NCBI GenBank assembly: GCA_046296195.1
Contig: JBKBLR010000008.1
Location: 50,094-114,093, forward strand
DNA from: Amphiplicatus sp046296195
Lineage (GTDB): Bacteria; Pseudomonadota; Alphaproteobacteria; Caulobacterales; Parvularculaceae
Direction of reading: 5' to 3'
DNA length: 64,000 nt
The translations under genes were made by a program, and so were the position numbers. The notes under the pieces are model-generated. The model ran no database searches. It had not been told where the DNA came from and saw only the letters and a program-made list of their open reading frames with translations. Below, in pieces: positions 52,434 through 62,367 of the stretch (the stretch's first letter is position 1; every line of letters starts with the position of its first letter).

Positions 52434-52536
52434 CGGCCGCCCTGCGGCCTTTGAATTGCTTTTATCCGCCGTCAGTTTCGCGTCGCACGGTTAATTGATA
52501 AGACCCGGCGGCGAACAGGGCAGCAGGTCGAATTCC

Positions 52537-54363
52537 ATGTGCGGCATCATCGGCATCCTCGGCAAGTCGGACGTCGCGCCGCTGATCGTCGAGGGCCTCA
52601 AGCGCCTTGAGTACCGGGGCTACGACTCGGCGGGCGTCGCCACGATCCGCAACGGCCATCTCGACCGGCGCCGCGCCTCCGGGCGGCTGTCGGCGCTGGC
52701 GGACAAACTCGCGGCGTTCCCGCTCGGCGGCGCGACCGGCATCGGGCACACGCGCTGGGCGACCCACGGCGCGCCGACGGACGCGAACGCGCATCCGCAC
52801 GCGACCGACCGCGTGGCGCTCGTCCACAATGGCATCATCGAGAACTTCGCCGAGCTGCGGGACGAGCTGAAGGCGAAGGGCTTCACCTTCAGCTCGCAGA
52901 CCGATTCCGAAGTTTCGGCCCAGCTCATCACCTATTATCTGCGCAATGAGAATCTGCCCCCGAAAGAAGCGGTGCAGAAAGTGCTCGGCCGCATGCGCGG
53001 CGCCTTCGCCTTCGCCATCATTTTCGCCGGAGAGGATGACCTCTTGGTCGCGGCGCGCCGCGGATCGCCGCTGGCGATCGGGCGCGGCGACGGCGAAATG
53101 TTCGTCGGTTCCGACGCCTACGCGCTGGCGCCCTTCACGAACCGGGTGACTTATCTTGAAGAGGGCGACTTCGCCGTCATCACGCGGCGCGGGTTCGAGA
53201 TTTATGACGAAGAGGGGCGGCTCGCCAACCGCGCCGAGACGATTTCATCGGCCTCCGAGAACATGGTCGACAAGGACGGCCATCGCCATTTCATGGCGAA
53301 GGAAATCCATGAGCAGCCGGAAGTCATCGCCCACACCCTCTCGCGCTACATCGACGGAGCGACTGGAGACATTCGTCTGCCCGCCGGCTCTTTTGACTTC
53401 AGCGCGCTCGACCGCCTGACGATTTCGGCGTGCGGAACGGCCTACTACGCCGGCCTCATCTCGAAATACTGGTTCGAGTCGTGGGCGCGGCTCCCCGTCG
53501 AGATCGACATCGCCTCCGAGCTTCGTTACCGTGACATTCCCTATCCAAAAAACGGCGGCGCGCTTTTCGTCTCGCAGTCGGGCGAGACCGCCGACACGCT
53601 CGCGGCGCTGCGCGACGCCAAGGCGCACGGTCAGAAGATCGCCGCCGTCGTCAATGTTGCCGAAAGCTCGATCGCGCGCGAGGCGGACATCATCTTCCCG
53701 ATGGCGGCCGGTCCTGAAATCGGCGTCGCCTCCACCAAGGCTTTCACTTGCCAGCTCGCAGCGCTCGCCGCGATAGCAATCGCTGCAGGACGTCAGCGCG
53801 GCATGCTGTCCGAAGCTGCGGCGCGCGACGCCGTGACGAGCCTTCTGCAGGTTCCGCGGCTTGTCGGCGAGGCGTTGAAGCAGGCGCCGAAAATCGAAGA
53901 GGTCGCGCGTGAAATCGCCAAGGCCCGCGACACGCTTTATGTCGGACGCGGGGTCAGTTTCCCGCTCGCGATGGAAGGCGCTCTGAAGCTGAAAGAGATT
54001 TCCTACATTCATGCGGAAGGCTATGCGGCCGGAGAGCTGAAGCACGGGCCCATCGCGCTCATCGACCGCGACATGCCGGTCGTCGTCATCGCCCCGTCAG
54101 ACCGCCATTATGAAAAGACGATCTCCAACATGCATGAGGTGATGGCGCGCGAAGGAAAGGCCCTGCTGATTTCCGACGCGAAAGGGATCGCGCATGCCGG
54201 CCCGGGCCTGTGGGCGGCGATCGAGGTTCCTGAAACGCACCCTTTGCTTTCACCAATCGTTTACGCCGCTCCCATCCAATTGCTGGCCTATTCCACGGCC
54301 ACGACCAAGGGCACCGACGTCGATCAGCCGCGCAATCTTGCGAAATCGGTCACGGTCGAGTGA
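52537..54363 (+). CDS. glmS: Glutamine-fructose-6-phosphate aminotransferase (isomerizing)
   Basis: 608 residues. MCGIIGILG gives the N-terminal catalytic Cys after Met removal; RLEYRGYDSAG, GHTRWATHG and the acceptor-side HNGIIENF follow, then two SIS domains (SACGTAYYAG, SQSGETADT) and a C-terminus with HAEGYAAGELKHGPIALI and QPRNLAKSVTVE. It makes glucosamine-6-phosphate, the entry to UDP-GlcNAc for peptidoglycan and lipid A. ATG 52537 is required because Cys must be residue 2. The 103-base upstream gap shows no glmS ribozyme, which would not be expected in this group. Three sugar-nucleotide genes follow. Confidence 0.97.
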   Translation: MCGIIGILGKSDVAPLIVEGLKRLEYRGYDSAGVATIRNGHLDRRRASGRLSALADKLAAFPLGGATGIGHTRWATHGAPTDANAHPHATDRVALVHNGIIENFAELRDELKAKGFTFSSQTDSEVSAQLITYYLRNENLPPKEAVQKVLGRMRGAFAFAIIFAGEDDLLVAARRGSPLAIGRGDGEMFVGSDAYALAPFTNRVTYLEEGDFAVITRRGFEIYDEEGRLANRAETISSASENMVDKDGHRHFMAKEIHEQPEVIAHTLSRYIDGATGDIRLPAGSFDFSALDRLTISACGTAYYAGLISKYWFESWARLPVEIDIASELRYRDIPYPKNGGALFVSQSGETADTLAALRDAKAHGQKIAAVVNVAESSIAREADIIFPMAAGPEIGVASTKAFTCQLAALAAIAIAAGRQRGMLSEAAARDAVTSLLQVPRLVGEALKQAPKIEEVAREIAKARDTLYVGRGVSFPLAMEGALKLKEISYIHAEGYAAGELKHGPIALIDRDMPVVVIAPSDRHYEKTISNMHEVMAREGKALLISDAKGIAHAGPGLWAAIEVPETHPLLSPIVYAAPIQLLAYSTATTKGTDVDQPRNLAKSVTVE

Positions 54364-54418
54364 CACTGGACTGCGTGCGCGGGCGATCAAGGCGGATGAC
54401 GGCGAACGGCGAAGACAG

Positions 54419-55531
54419 ATGCGGTTTCAGGCGGCGGCAAAAAGGCTCGAAGACTGGTTCGTCACGCGCGCCTTGCCGCTGTGGGCCAAGGCCGGCGTCG
54501 ATCCTGCCGGCGGATTTTATGAGAGCCTCGACCAGAACGGCGCCGCCTGTCCCGGCCGGCGGCGCGTGCGCGTTCAATGCCGCCAGATCCATACCTTCAC
54601 CGAAGCGGCGCGTCGCGGCTGGCTTCCCGAAGGCGAGGCGATCGCGGCGCGGGGCTTCGATCGCCTGCTAGAGACCGCCGTTCCGAACGACGGTCTGCGA
54701 GGCTGCGTTCACACGCTCCATGATGATGGACGCGTCGACCAGCATCTGCGCGACCTCTATGATCAGGCGTTTCTCATTCTCGCCTGCGCCGCGCGCCTCA
54801 GAGCCGCAGGCGACCTGCGGGCACGGAGCGTCGCCCGCAACACGCTCGCCTTTATCGACCGCGAGTTTGCTTCCCCGCATGGCGGATTTCGCGAGAACGA
54901 CCGCGGCGGTTATCCGCGCCGCCAGAACCCTCATATGCATCTGTTCGAGGCGCTTCTGGCGCTCAGCGCGGCATCCGGCGACCCCGACGTGACGGAGCGC
55001 CTGCACGGGATCGAGGCATTGTTCCGGGCGAAATTCTTCGAGGCCAGGTCCGGTATCCTGCGGGAATTCTTCAACGACGACTGGTCGCTGATCGAGGGCG
55101 TGAGCGATCGACTGGAACCCGGCCATATCGCGGAATGGGTTGCGCTTCTTGACCGCTATGAGCGCCAGACGGGGGAAATGCGGGGCAGCCTCAAGAAGGC
55201 GCTTTACGAGGCCGCCGATGCCCGGCGCATCCCGGGCGAGCCCTTCCTGCCCAATGTCGTCGCCATCAACGCCCGCCCGGCGGCGGCTTCCCGTCGCCTC
55301 TGGCCGCAGACCGAGTTCCTGCGCGCTGCGATCATCGTTGAGAAATTCCCTGAGGCGGCTTCGATAATTGAAGCGCTGTTCAATACTTACCTGAAAGGCG
55401 ACGTCGACGGCCTCTGGATCGACGAATTCGACGCATCGGGAGCGCCAGTCGCCACGCCGGTTCCGGCGAGCATCCTCTATCATCTCCTCGAGGCCGTTTG
55501 CGCCGTCGCCGATGCGCGGCATGATCGGTGA
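54419..55531 (+). CDS. AGE-family sugar epimerase/isomerase, probable mannose-type isomerase
   Basis: 370 residues, an (alpha/alpha)6 barrel of the N-acylglucosamine 2-epimerase family: RVRVQCRQIHTFTEA, DLYDQAFLILACAARLRA, NPHMHLFEALLALS, EFFNDDW, GHIAEWVALLDRY and LWPQTEFLRAAI contribute the conserved Arg, His and Glu residues lining the active site. In this context, overlapping manC by 4 bases (GTGA), it most likely interconverts mannose and fructose forms, possibly replacing phosphomannose isomerase; the substrate is inferred. The start at 54419 has only a poor ribosome-binding site; a longer frame overlaps glmS and is not protein-like. Confidence 0.82.
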   Translation: MRFQAAAKRLEDWFVTRALPLWAKAGVDPAGGFYESLDQNGAACPGRRRVRVQCRQIHTFTEAARRGWLPEGEAIAARGFDRLLETAVPNDGLRGCVHTLHDDGRVDQHLRDLYDQAFLILACAARLRAAGDLRARSVARNTLAFIDREFASPHGGFRENDRGGYPRRQNPHMHLFEALLALSAASGDPDVTERLHGIEALFRAKFFEARSGILREFFNDDWSLIEGVSDRLEPGHIAEWVALLDRYERQTGEMRGSLKKALYEAADARRIPGEPFLPNVVAINARPAAASRRLWPQTEFLRAAIIVEKFPEAASIIEALFNTYLKGDVDGLWIDEFDASGAPVATPVPASILYHLLEAVCAVADARHDR

Positions 55532-56592
55532 CCATGAACAGCCCGATCGCGATCCAGCCTGTGATCATGTCCGGCGGCGCAGGCACGAGGCTGTGGCCGA
55601 TGTCCCGGCAGGGGCGGCCGAAACAGTTCCTGGCGCTCACCGGCCGACAGTCGCTGTTTCAGGAGACGGCGCTTCGCTTTTCAGGCCCGGAGTTTCTGCC
55701 CCCGCTGATCATCGGCGGCGGCGCACACCTGTCGCTTATTGAGGAGCAGCTCGCTGACATCGGCGTCGCTCCGGCGGCGATCATCATCGAGCCGATGGCG
55801 CGCAACACCGCCGCCGTCGCAGCCGCTGCGAGCGCCTGGGCGGCGCGCGCCGGCGATGACCGGATCGTTCTCTTGACGCCCGCCGACCACCACGTCGCGG
55901 ACGCGGAAGCGTTTCGCGCAGCGGTAAGGCGCGGCGCCCTTGCTGCGGCCAAGGGCGCGATCGTCACCTTCGGCGTCAGGCCGTCGGAGCCGCATACGGG
56001 CTTCGGCTATGTCGAGACCGGGGCCCCGATCTCCGACGGCGTTTTCGAAATCGCCGGCTTTCGCGAGAAGCCGGACCGCGCGACGGCGGAACGCTATGTC
56101 GCCGGCGGGCGGCATTTCTGGAACGCCGGCGTGTTCCTCTTCTCGCCCGCCGCGATGGACGGCGAGTTCAACGCCCATGCCCCCGCCATTCGCGTCGCCG
56201 CGGCCAACGCGCTCTCCGCCGCCGCAGCGGCCGGGCCGGTCTTGACGCTCGATGCGGCGATCTTCGCCGACTGTCCGTCGGACTCGATCGACTACGCCGT
56301 TATGGAGAAGACGCGCCGAGCCGCCGTGGTCGCCCCGGTCGACGCGGGCTGGAGCGACATCGGCTCCTGGACCGCGCTTGAGGCCCTGTCCGGGGACGCG
56401 CGGATCGCCGAATTTGACTGCGCCGCCAACCTCATCCGGACGGACGGCCCCTTCATCGCGGCGCTCGGCGTCAGCGATCTCATCATCGTCGCGACGGGCG
56501 ACGCGGTGCTGGTGGCGCCGAAGTCTCGCGCGCAGGAGGTGAAGAAAATCGTCGATGATCTCAAGGCGCGCAAGCGCCACGATCTACTTTAG
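55528..56592 (+). CDS. manC: Mannose-1-phosphate guanylyltransferase
   Basis: 354 residues. The nucleotidyltransferase signature is clear: VIMSGGAGTRLWPMSRQGRPKQFL, then EPMARNTAAV, FGVRPSEPHTGFGYVE, FREKPDR and WNAGVFLF. The usual C-terminal phosphomannose-isomerase cupin of bifunctional ManC proteins is absent, so isomerase activity must come from elsewhere, perhaps the AGE protein. It makes GDP-mannose. GTG 55528, overlapping the previous stop as GTGA, or ATG 55534 may be the start. No phosphomannomutase gene is in the window. Confidence 0.93.
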   Translation: MTMNSPIAIQPVIMSGGAGTRLWPMSRQGRPKQFLALTGRQSLFQETALRFSGPEFLPPLIIGGGAHLSLIEEQLADIGVAPAAIIIEPMARNTAAVAAAASAWAARAGDDRIVLLTPADHHVADAEAFRAAVRRGALAAAKGAIVTFGVRPSEPHTGFGYVETGAPISDGVFEIAGFREKPDRATAERYVAGGRHFWNAGVFLFSPAAMDGEFNAHAPAIRVAAANALSAAAAAGPVLTLDAAIFADCPSDSIDYAVMEKTRRAAVVAPVDAGWSDIGSWTALEALSGDARIAEFDCAANLIRTDGPFIAALGVSDLIIVATGDAVLVAPKSRAQEVKKIVDDLKARKRHDLL

Positions 56593-56598
56593 GATCCC

Positions 56599-57630
56599 AT
56601 GGCGAGACGCGTCATCGTCACCGGCGGGGCGGGCTATATCGGCAGCCATGTCTGCGTAGAGCTTCTCGCCGACGGGCGCGACATTCTCGTCATCGACGAT
56701 TTCTCCAATTCGAGCCCGAAGGCGCTCGAGCGCGTCGCGGAGATCTCGGGCCGCGCGCCAGCTTTTTTGAAGGCCGATCTCGCCGACCCCGAGGGCGCGC
56801 GTCAGGCAGCCGCCGCGATTGCGGATTTCCGGCCCGACGGCGCCATCCATCTCGCCGGGCTGAAGGCCGTCGGCGAGTCGGTCGCCGATCCGGTGCGCTA
56901 CTACGCCGTCAATTTCGGCTCGGCCCTCGCCCTGGTGCGCGCGCTTGCGGCTGCGAACGCCCGCACCCTCGTGTTTTCCTCATCAGCGACCGTCTATGGC
57001 GATTTCAACAGGAGCCCCGTGAACGAGACGGGCGTGACCGGCCCGACGAATCCTTATGGCAAAAGCAAGCTCTTCATCGAAGAAATACTGAAGGACCTCG
57101 CCGCCGCCGATTCCCGCTGGCGGATCGCGAACCTTCGTTATTTCAACCCGGTCGGCGCCCACCCTTCTGCGCGCATCGGCGAAGACCCCTCGGGGGTTCC
57201 GAACAATCTCTTTCCCTATATCGCGCAGGTCGCGGTCGGGCGCCTCCCGAAACTCAAAGTTTTCGGCGGCGATTATCCGACGCGCGACGGCACCGGCGTG
57301 CGCGATTACATTCATGTCGTCGACCTTGCCCGCGGCCACCTCGCCGCGCTCGATCATCTCGCCGCCGCGCAAGGCGGCGCGACCGACATCAATCTCGGAA
57401 CCGGCAAAGGCGTTTCCGTTCTTGAGGCGATTGCGGCCTTCAAGCGCGCATCGAACCGCGACATTCCCTATGAGATCGCGCCGCGCCGCGCCGGCGACGT
57501 CGCGGAATGCTACGCGGACCCGGCGAAAGCCGCTGCGCTGCTCAATTGGCGCGCGCAGAAATCGCTCGAGGACATGTGCGCCGACCACTGGCGCTGGCAG
57601 AGCGCCAATCCGAAAGGGTACGGGAGTTAA
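56599..57630 (+). CDS. galE: UDP-glucose 4-epimerase
   Basis: 343 residues. Extended SDR: NAD motif GGAGYIGSHV, SSATVYGD with the catalytic Ser/Thr, NPYGKSKLF giving YxxxK, and RYFNPVGAHPSARIGEDP, typical of GalE. It interconverts UDP-glucose and UDP-galactose (or the N-acetyl forms) for polysaccharide synthesis. It begins 6 bases after manC and ends 4 bases into the convergent YbjN-like gene. Confidence 0.95.
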   Translation: MARRVIVTGGAGYIGSHVCVELLADGRDILVIDDFSNSSPKALERVAEISGRAPAFLKADLADPEGARQAAAAIADFRPDGAIHLAGLKAVGESVADPVRYYAVNFGSALALVRALAAANARTLVFSSSATVYGDFNRSPVNETGVTGPTNPYGKSKLFIEEILKDLAAADSRWRIANLRYFNPVGAHPSARIGEDPSGVPNNLFPYIAQVAVGRLPKLKVFGGDYPTRDGTGVRDYIHVVDLARGHLAALDHLAAAQGGATDINLGTGKGVSVLEAIAAFKRASNRDIPYEIAPRRAGDVAECYADPAKAAALLNWRAQKSLEDMCADHWRWQSANPKGYGS

Positions 57631-58130
57631 GCGTTGCCGGCCGTTTCGAACATCGAGGCGTCGAGCGCCTCTTCCGGCGACTTGCCGCCCCAGATCAGGT
57701 AATTGAACGCCGGCAGGAAGCGGTCGATCGCCTCGCGCGCGCCCTTGATCAGAATTTCCGCCTGGCCAGCGTCGAGCCGCCCGTCCGACGGCAGCACTGC
57801 GGCGTTGCGGAAGACGATGGAATTGTCTTCCGACCACAGATCGAAATGGCCGATCCACAGCCGCTCGTTGATCATGGCGACGAGGCGCGCAACCTCATTG
57901 ATCCGGCCTTTCGGCGCCTTGAGGTCGAGCGGCGCGCCCATCTGAAGGGTCGAAAGTTCGGCGCGCCACGTGAACCAGAAGCCGGCGTCCCGCCACAGGC
58001 CCGGCATCGCCACATGAAGCTCGTCGTCGTCGACGCGCTCGACGCTGAGGGCGAGATCGTCGGCAACCGCCTCCAGCGCCTCGAGGGGATCGATGTCCGG
58101 CGTCGGCGCTTTGAGGAGTTCGATCGACAT
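57627..58130 (-). CDS. YbjN domain protein (type III secretion chaperone-like fold)
   Basis: 167 residues from ATG 58128-58130, which has AGGA six bases upstream. DPLEALEAVADDLALSVERVDDDELHVAMPGLW and the block FDLWSEDNSIVFRNAAVL are characteristic of the alphaproteobacterial YbjN group, whose role is unknown but which is often encoded beside ubiK, lgt and pgeF as here. No signal peptide. The upstream open frame (to 58319) is not conserved-looking. Confidence 0.85.
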   Translation of the reverse strand: MSIELLKAPTPDIDPLEALEAVADDLALSVERVDDDELHVAMPGLWRDAGFWFTWRAELSTLQMGAPLDLKAPKGRINEVARLVAMINERLWIGHFDLWSEDNSIVFRNAAVLPSDGRLDAGQAEILIKGAREAIDRFLPAFNYLIWGGKSPEEALDASMFETAGNA

Positions 58131-58230
58131 GAGCCATCCTGTTTCGGAGACAGGAGGATTGCGCGGCGAGTCGGCGGAAGGGCGCAAGGATTCCTTCCCC
58201 CGGGCTCGCGGCTGATTTTGCCCAACCCGG

Positions 58231-58485
58231 TCAGCCCCTTGCTGCGAGCCTGGCCTCAAGATCGGCGATTCGAGCTGCGAGTTGCTCGTTTTCCGCGCGC
58301 GCCGCAACCGCCAGATCACGGACGGTCTCGAAATCCTCGCGGGTGACGAGATCCATATCGGCGATCAGCCGCTGAAGCTGGCCGCGCGCGACTGTTTCGG
58401 CCTCGCGCCTGACGCCGTCGACCGCCCCCGCCGCCTCCGACATCAGCTTGGCGATTTCATCGAAGAACGGACTCTGGGTCTGCAT
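58231..58485 (-). CDS. ubiK: UbiK/BMFP accessory factor
   Basis: 84 residues. An amphipathic N-terminal half (SPFFDEIAKLMSEAAGAVDGVRREAE) and a C-terminal coiled coil (DFETVRDLAVAARAENEQLAARIADLEARL) are the whole of this family. UbiK assists ubiquinone synthesis as a trimeric, lipid-associating protein; the alphaproteobacterial relatives (BMFP) have membrane-fusing properties in vitro. ATG at 58483-58485 follows AAGGAG. Divergent from lgt. Confidence 0.9.
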   Translation of the reverse strand: MQTQSPFFDEIAKLMSEAAGAVDGVRREAETVARGQLQRLIADMDLVTREDFETVRDLAVAARAENEQLAARIADLEARLAARG

Positions 58486-58585
58486 GGAAAGCTCCTTCAA
58501 TGCTGATCATAGACCCCGAGGACCCTGATGGCGACAGCGGCGAAAAAGCGCGCTAAAGACCGCCCCGGCTTCAGCGCGAGCGTCA

Positions 58586-59479
58586 ATGGCCCTGCCCTAT
58601 CCCAACATCGATCCGGTCGCCGTTTCGATCGGCCCCCTGCCCATCCGCTGGTATTCGCTCGCCTATATTTTCGGCATTGGGCTCGGCTGGTGGTACGCGC
58701 TGTCGCTCATCAAGCGCCCGGCGCTCTGGCCGAAATCGGCCGCGCCGCTGTCGAAGGTCCAGCTTGACGATCTCATCTTCTGGGTGGCGATCGGCGTGAT
58801 GGCCGGCGGAAGGCTCGGCTATCTCATTTTTTACGAGCCTTCGCTCCTCGTCGGCGCGTGGGAGCCGCTCGGCGCCGGCATGGGCGATGGGCTCGTCAAG
58901 ACGCTCATCGGCTGGATCCCGGTCCCGCCGGCCTTGATGCTCTGGCGCGGCGGCATGTCGTTCCATGGCGGGCTCATCGGGGTGACGCTCGCCGGGCTCT
59001 GGTTCGCGCGCCGCCACAAGCTCGACGCGCTGGGGCTCGGCGACCTCTTCGCCTGCGCCGCGCCGATCGGCCTTTTTTTTGGACGCGTCGCGAATTTCAT
59101 CAATGGCGAGCTGTATGGGCGGCCGACCGACGTCGCCTGGGCGATGGTGTTCCCGGCAGATCCCGACCAGCTGCCGCGCCATCCAAGCCAGCTCTACGAG
59201 GCCGCGCTCGAAGGCGTCGTCCTGTTCGCGGTCCTGCTCATCGGCGCACGGATGTTCGGCTTCCTGAGGCGGCCGGGAGCGGCGATGGGCCTTTTTCTCG
59301 CCGGCTACGGCGTGTCGCGCATCATCGTTGAGAATTTCCGCGAGCCCGACGCCTTGATGCCGGATTTCCCGATCGGCCTCACCATGGGGATGATGCTGTC
59401 GCTTCCGATGCTGGCGCTCGGCGCATTCTTCCTGTGGCGCGCCTTCGCCAAGGCCCCCGCGGCCGCCGGGGCGCCATGA
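58586..59479 (+). CDS. lgt: Prolipoprotein diacylglyceryl transferase
   Basis: 297 residues with about seven membrane helices. The Lgt signature GRVANFINGELYGRPT contains the essential Arg, Asn and Glu residues; GGRLGYLIFY, MSFHGGLIG, RHPSQLYEA and ENFREPD are also conserved. It attaches diacylglycerol to the lipobox Cys, the first step of lipoprotein maturation, and would act on the lipoproteins predicted at 2735, 5246 and 40202. Its stop overlaps the midA-like ATG as ATGA. Confidence 0.96.
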   Translation: MALPYPNIDPVAVSIGPLPIRWYSLAYIFGIGLGWWYALSLIKRPALWPKSAAPLSKVQLDDLIFWVAIGVMAGGRLGYLIFYEPSLLVGAWEPLGAGMGDGLVKTLIGWIPVPPALMLWRGGMSFHGGLIGVTLAGLWFARRHKLDALGLGDLFACAAPIGLFFGRVANFINGELYGRPTDVAWAMVFPADPDQLPRHPSQLYEAALEGVVLFAVLLIGARMFGFLRRPGAAMGLFLAGYGVSRIIVENFREPDALMPDFPIGLTMGMMLSLPMLALGAFFLWRAFAKAPAAAGAP

Positions 59480-60591
59480 CCGGCGGCGAGGCCGCAGCCG
59501 AACGGACCGCGCTTGAGGACCGCCTCATCGCCCTCATCCGCGCCCGCGGCGCGATCACCGTCGCCGACTACATGGCGGACGCGCTCTTTCACCCGCAGGA
59601 CGGTTACTACACTTCCGGCGCGCCGATCGGGGCGGACGGCGACTTCATCACCGCGCCGGAGGTGAGCCAGATCTTCGGCGAACTCATCGGCCTGTGGCTC
59701 GTCCAGTCCTGGGCGGACATGGGCTCGCCGCCGGCGTTCAACCTCGTCGAGCTCGGGCCCGGGCGCGGCGTCCTCATGCAGGACATCCTGCGCGCGGCGC
59801 GGCTGCGGCCGGCTTTTCTCGACGCCGCGCATGTTTTCCTCGTCGAGACGAGCGGACGGCTGCGCCTCGAACAGCGCCGACGCCTGAAGGACACCGGCGT
59901 CAGGATCGACTGGAAGGACCGCTTCGCCGATGTCGACGCGGCGCCGACCTTGATCATCGCCAATGAGTTCTTCGACTGTTTCCCGATCCGCCAATTCCGG
60001 CGCGGGGCCACAGGCTGGCGCGAGCGGCTCGTCGGCCTTGGACCCGACGGGACTAGCCTCACCTTCGTCCTGTCGGACGTGCCGCCGGAGCCTTTGATCG
60101 CGCTGCCGCCGAAGGAAGCGGCGCCGGAAGGCGCCGTCTTCGAGATCAGCGAGGCCGCCGAAGCCGCCGCTGACGAGATCGCGCGGGCGCTCGCCGAGCG
60201 CGGCGGGCGCGCGCTCATCATCGACTACGGCCATCTGCATGACGGCTTCGGCGAGACGCTGCAGGCCGTCCGGCGGCACCAGTTTTGGCCGGTGCTGTCA
60301 GCGCCGGGCGCCGCCGACATCACCGCCCATGTCAATTTCGAGCGGCTGACGCGCGCCGCCTTCAGCGCCGGAGCGAGCGCGCATGGGCCGGTTCCCCAAG
60401 GCGCCTTCCTCGAACGCCTCGGACTGCCGTTTCGGCTCGAGCGCCTCAGCCATGGCAAGACGCGCGAAGAGGTGATGGCGCTGCATCAGGGCGCACAGCG
60501 GCTCGTCAGCCCGAACGCGATGGGCGAGCTCTTCAAGGCGTTCTGCATTTCGGCGCCCGGATTGCCGGCGCCGGCGGGATTCCAGCCATGA
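59476..60591 (+). CDS. SAM-dependent methyltransferase, MidA/NDUFAF7 family
   Basis: 371 residues. YYTSGAPIGADGDFITAPEVSQIFGELIG near the N-terminus, SAM site VELGPGRGVLMQDIL, ANEFFDCFPIRQF and RALIIDYGH are the marks of this family. The mitochondrial counterpart NDUFAF7 symmetrically dimethylates an Arg of a complex I subunit; the bacterial substrate is unproven. It is coupled to lgt (ATGA) and to pgeF (ATGA), the standard alphaproteobacterial trio. Confidence 0.93.
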   Translation: MTGGEAAAERTALEDRLIALIRARGAITVADYMADALFHPQDGYYTSGAPIGADGDFITAPEVSQIFGELIGLWLVQSWADMGSPPAFNLVELGPGRGVLMQDILRAARLRPAFLDAAHVFLVETSGRLRLEQRRRLKDTGVRIDWKDRFADVDAAPTLIIANEFFDCFPIRQFRRGATGWRERLVGLGPDGTSLTFVLSDVPPEPLIALPPKEAAPEGAVFEISEAAEAAADEIARALAERGGRALIIDYGHLHDGFGETLQAVRRHQFWPVLSAPGAADITAHVNFERLTRAAFSAGASAHGPVPQGAFLERLGLPFRLERLSHGKTREEVMALHQGAQRLVSPNAMGELFKAFCISAPGLPAPAGFQP

Positions 60592-61355
60592 CGCCGCCGT
60601 TCCTTGCGTCGCCGGCTCTCGCCGGCGCCCGGCACGGATTTTTTGGGCGCGCCGGCGGCGTGTCGGAAGGCATGTTCGCCGCGCTCAACACCGGGCTCGG
60701 ATCAAGCGACGCGCCCGCCAATGTCGCCGAAAACAGAAAACGGTGCCGCGAGGCGCTCGGCGCCGACCGCCTGCTGACGCTCTATCAGATCCATTCGCCG
60801 GACGCCGTCATTGTGACGGAGCCCTGGGACGGCGCCGGGCCGCGCGCCGACGCGATGGCGACAAGGCTGAAGGGCGTCGCGCTCGGCGTTCTCGCCGCCG
60901 ACTGCATGCCGTTTCTTTTCATCGATCCGGAGGCGGAAGTCATCGGCGCGGCGCATGCCGGTTGGCGCGGCGCGCTCGCCGGCGTTCTCGGCGCGACGAT
61001 CGCCGCGATGACGTCGCTGGGCGCGCGGCCGCACCGCATCCGCGCCGCGCTCGGGCCTTGCCTTCGCCAGCCGAACTTTGAGGTCGGCCTCGACCTTGTC
61101 GACGCCTTCACGGCGAAATATCCGTATGCGGAGGCCTGTTTCGCGCCGGGCGCGACGCCGGAAAAGCGCCAGTTCGACCTTGCCGGGTTCGGGCGATCGG
61201 AGCTCTCCCGCGCCGGCGTGGAAAGCCTTGACGATCTCGGCGTCTGCACTCTTGGGGAAAAATCGGCCTATTTCAGCTATCGGGCGAGCCGCCGGGCGGA
61301 TGAGCCCGATTACGGCCGGAACCTCTCGGCGATCGCGCTGCCGGCGGCGCCTTGA
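60588..61355 (+). CDS. pgeF: Peptidoglycan editing factor PgeF (YfiH/laccase-domain family)
   Basis: 255 residues. The family metal/active-site residues are visible: a His in YQIHSPDAV, Cys in LAADCMPFLFID and His in GAAHAGWRG, with GPCLRQPNFEVG following. PgeF removes misincorporated Ser from peptidoglycan precursors in E. coli; human FAMIN is a purine-metabolising relative, so nucleoside chemistry is also possible. ATG 60588 overlaps the upstream stop as ATGA; a longer open frame upstream is antisense-like overlap with the methyltransferase gene. Confidence 0.92.
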   Translation: MTPPFLASPALAGARHGFFGRAGGVSEGMFAALNTGLGSSDAPANVAENRKRCREALGADRLLTLYQIHSPDAVIVTEPWDGAGPRADAMATRLKGVALGVLAADCMPFLFIDPEAEVIGAAHAGWRGALAGVLGATIAAMTSLGARPHRIRAALGPCLRQPNFEVGLDLVDAFTAKYPYAEACFAPGATPEKRQFDLAGFGRSELSRAGVESLDDLGVCTLGEKSAYFSYRASRRADEPDYGRNLSAIALPAAP

Positions 61356-61410
61356 TCCTTTTTCTCGAAACCGTCACAACCCCCGCGATTTCCTTGAGAG
61401 GCCGCACGTC

Positions 61411-62355
<945 letters not shown>

Positions 62356-62367
62356 GCGGACCTTCGT

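Noticed and set aside
52434..52536. A glmS ribozyme or other riboswitch before glmS
   Set aside because: The gap is about 100 bases with no recognisable ribozyme core; glmS ribozymes are mainly found in Gram-positive bacteria.
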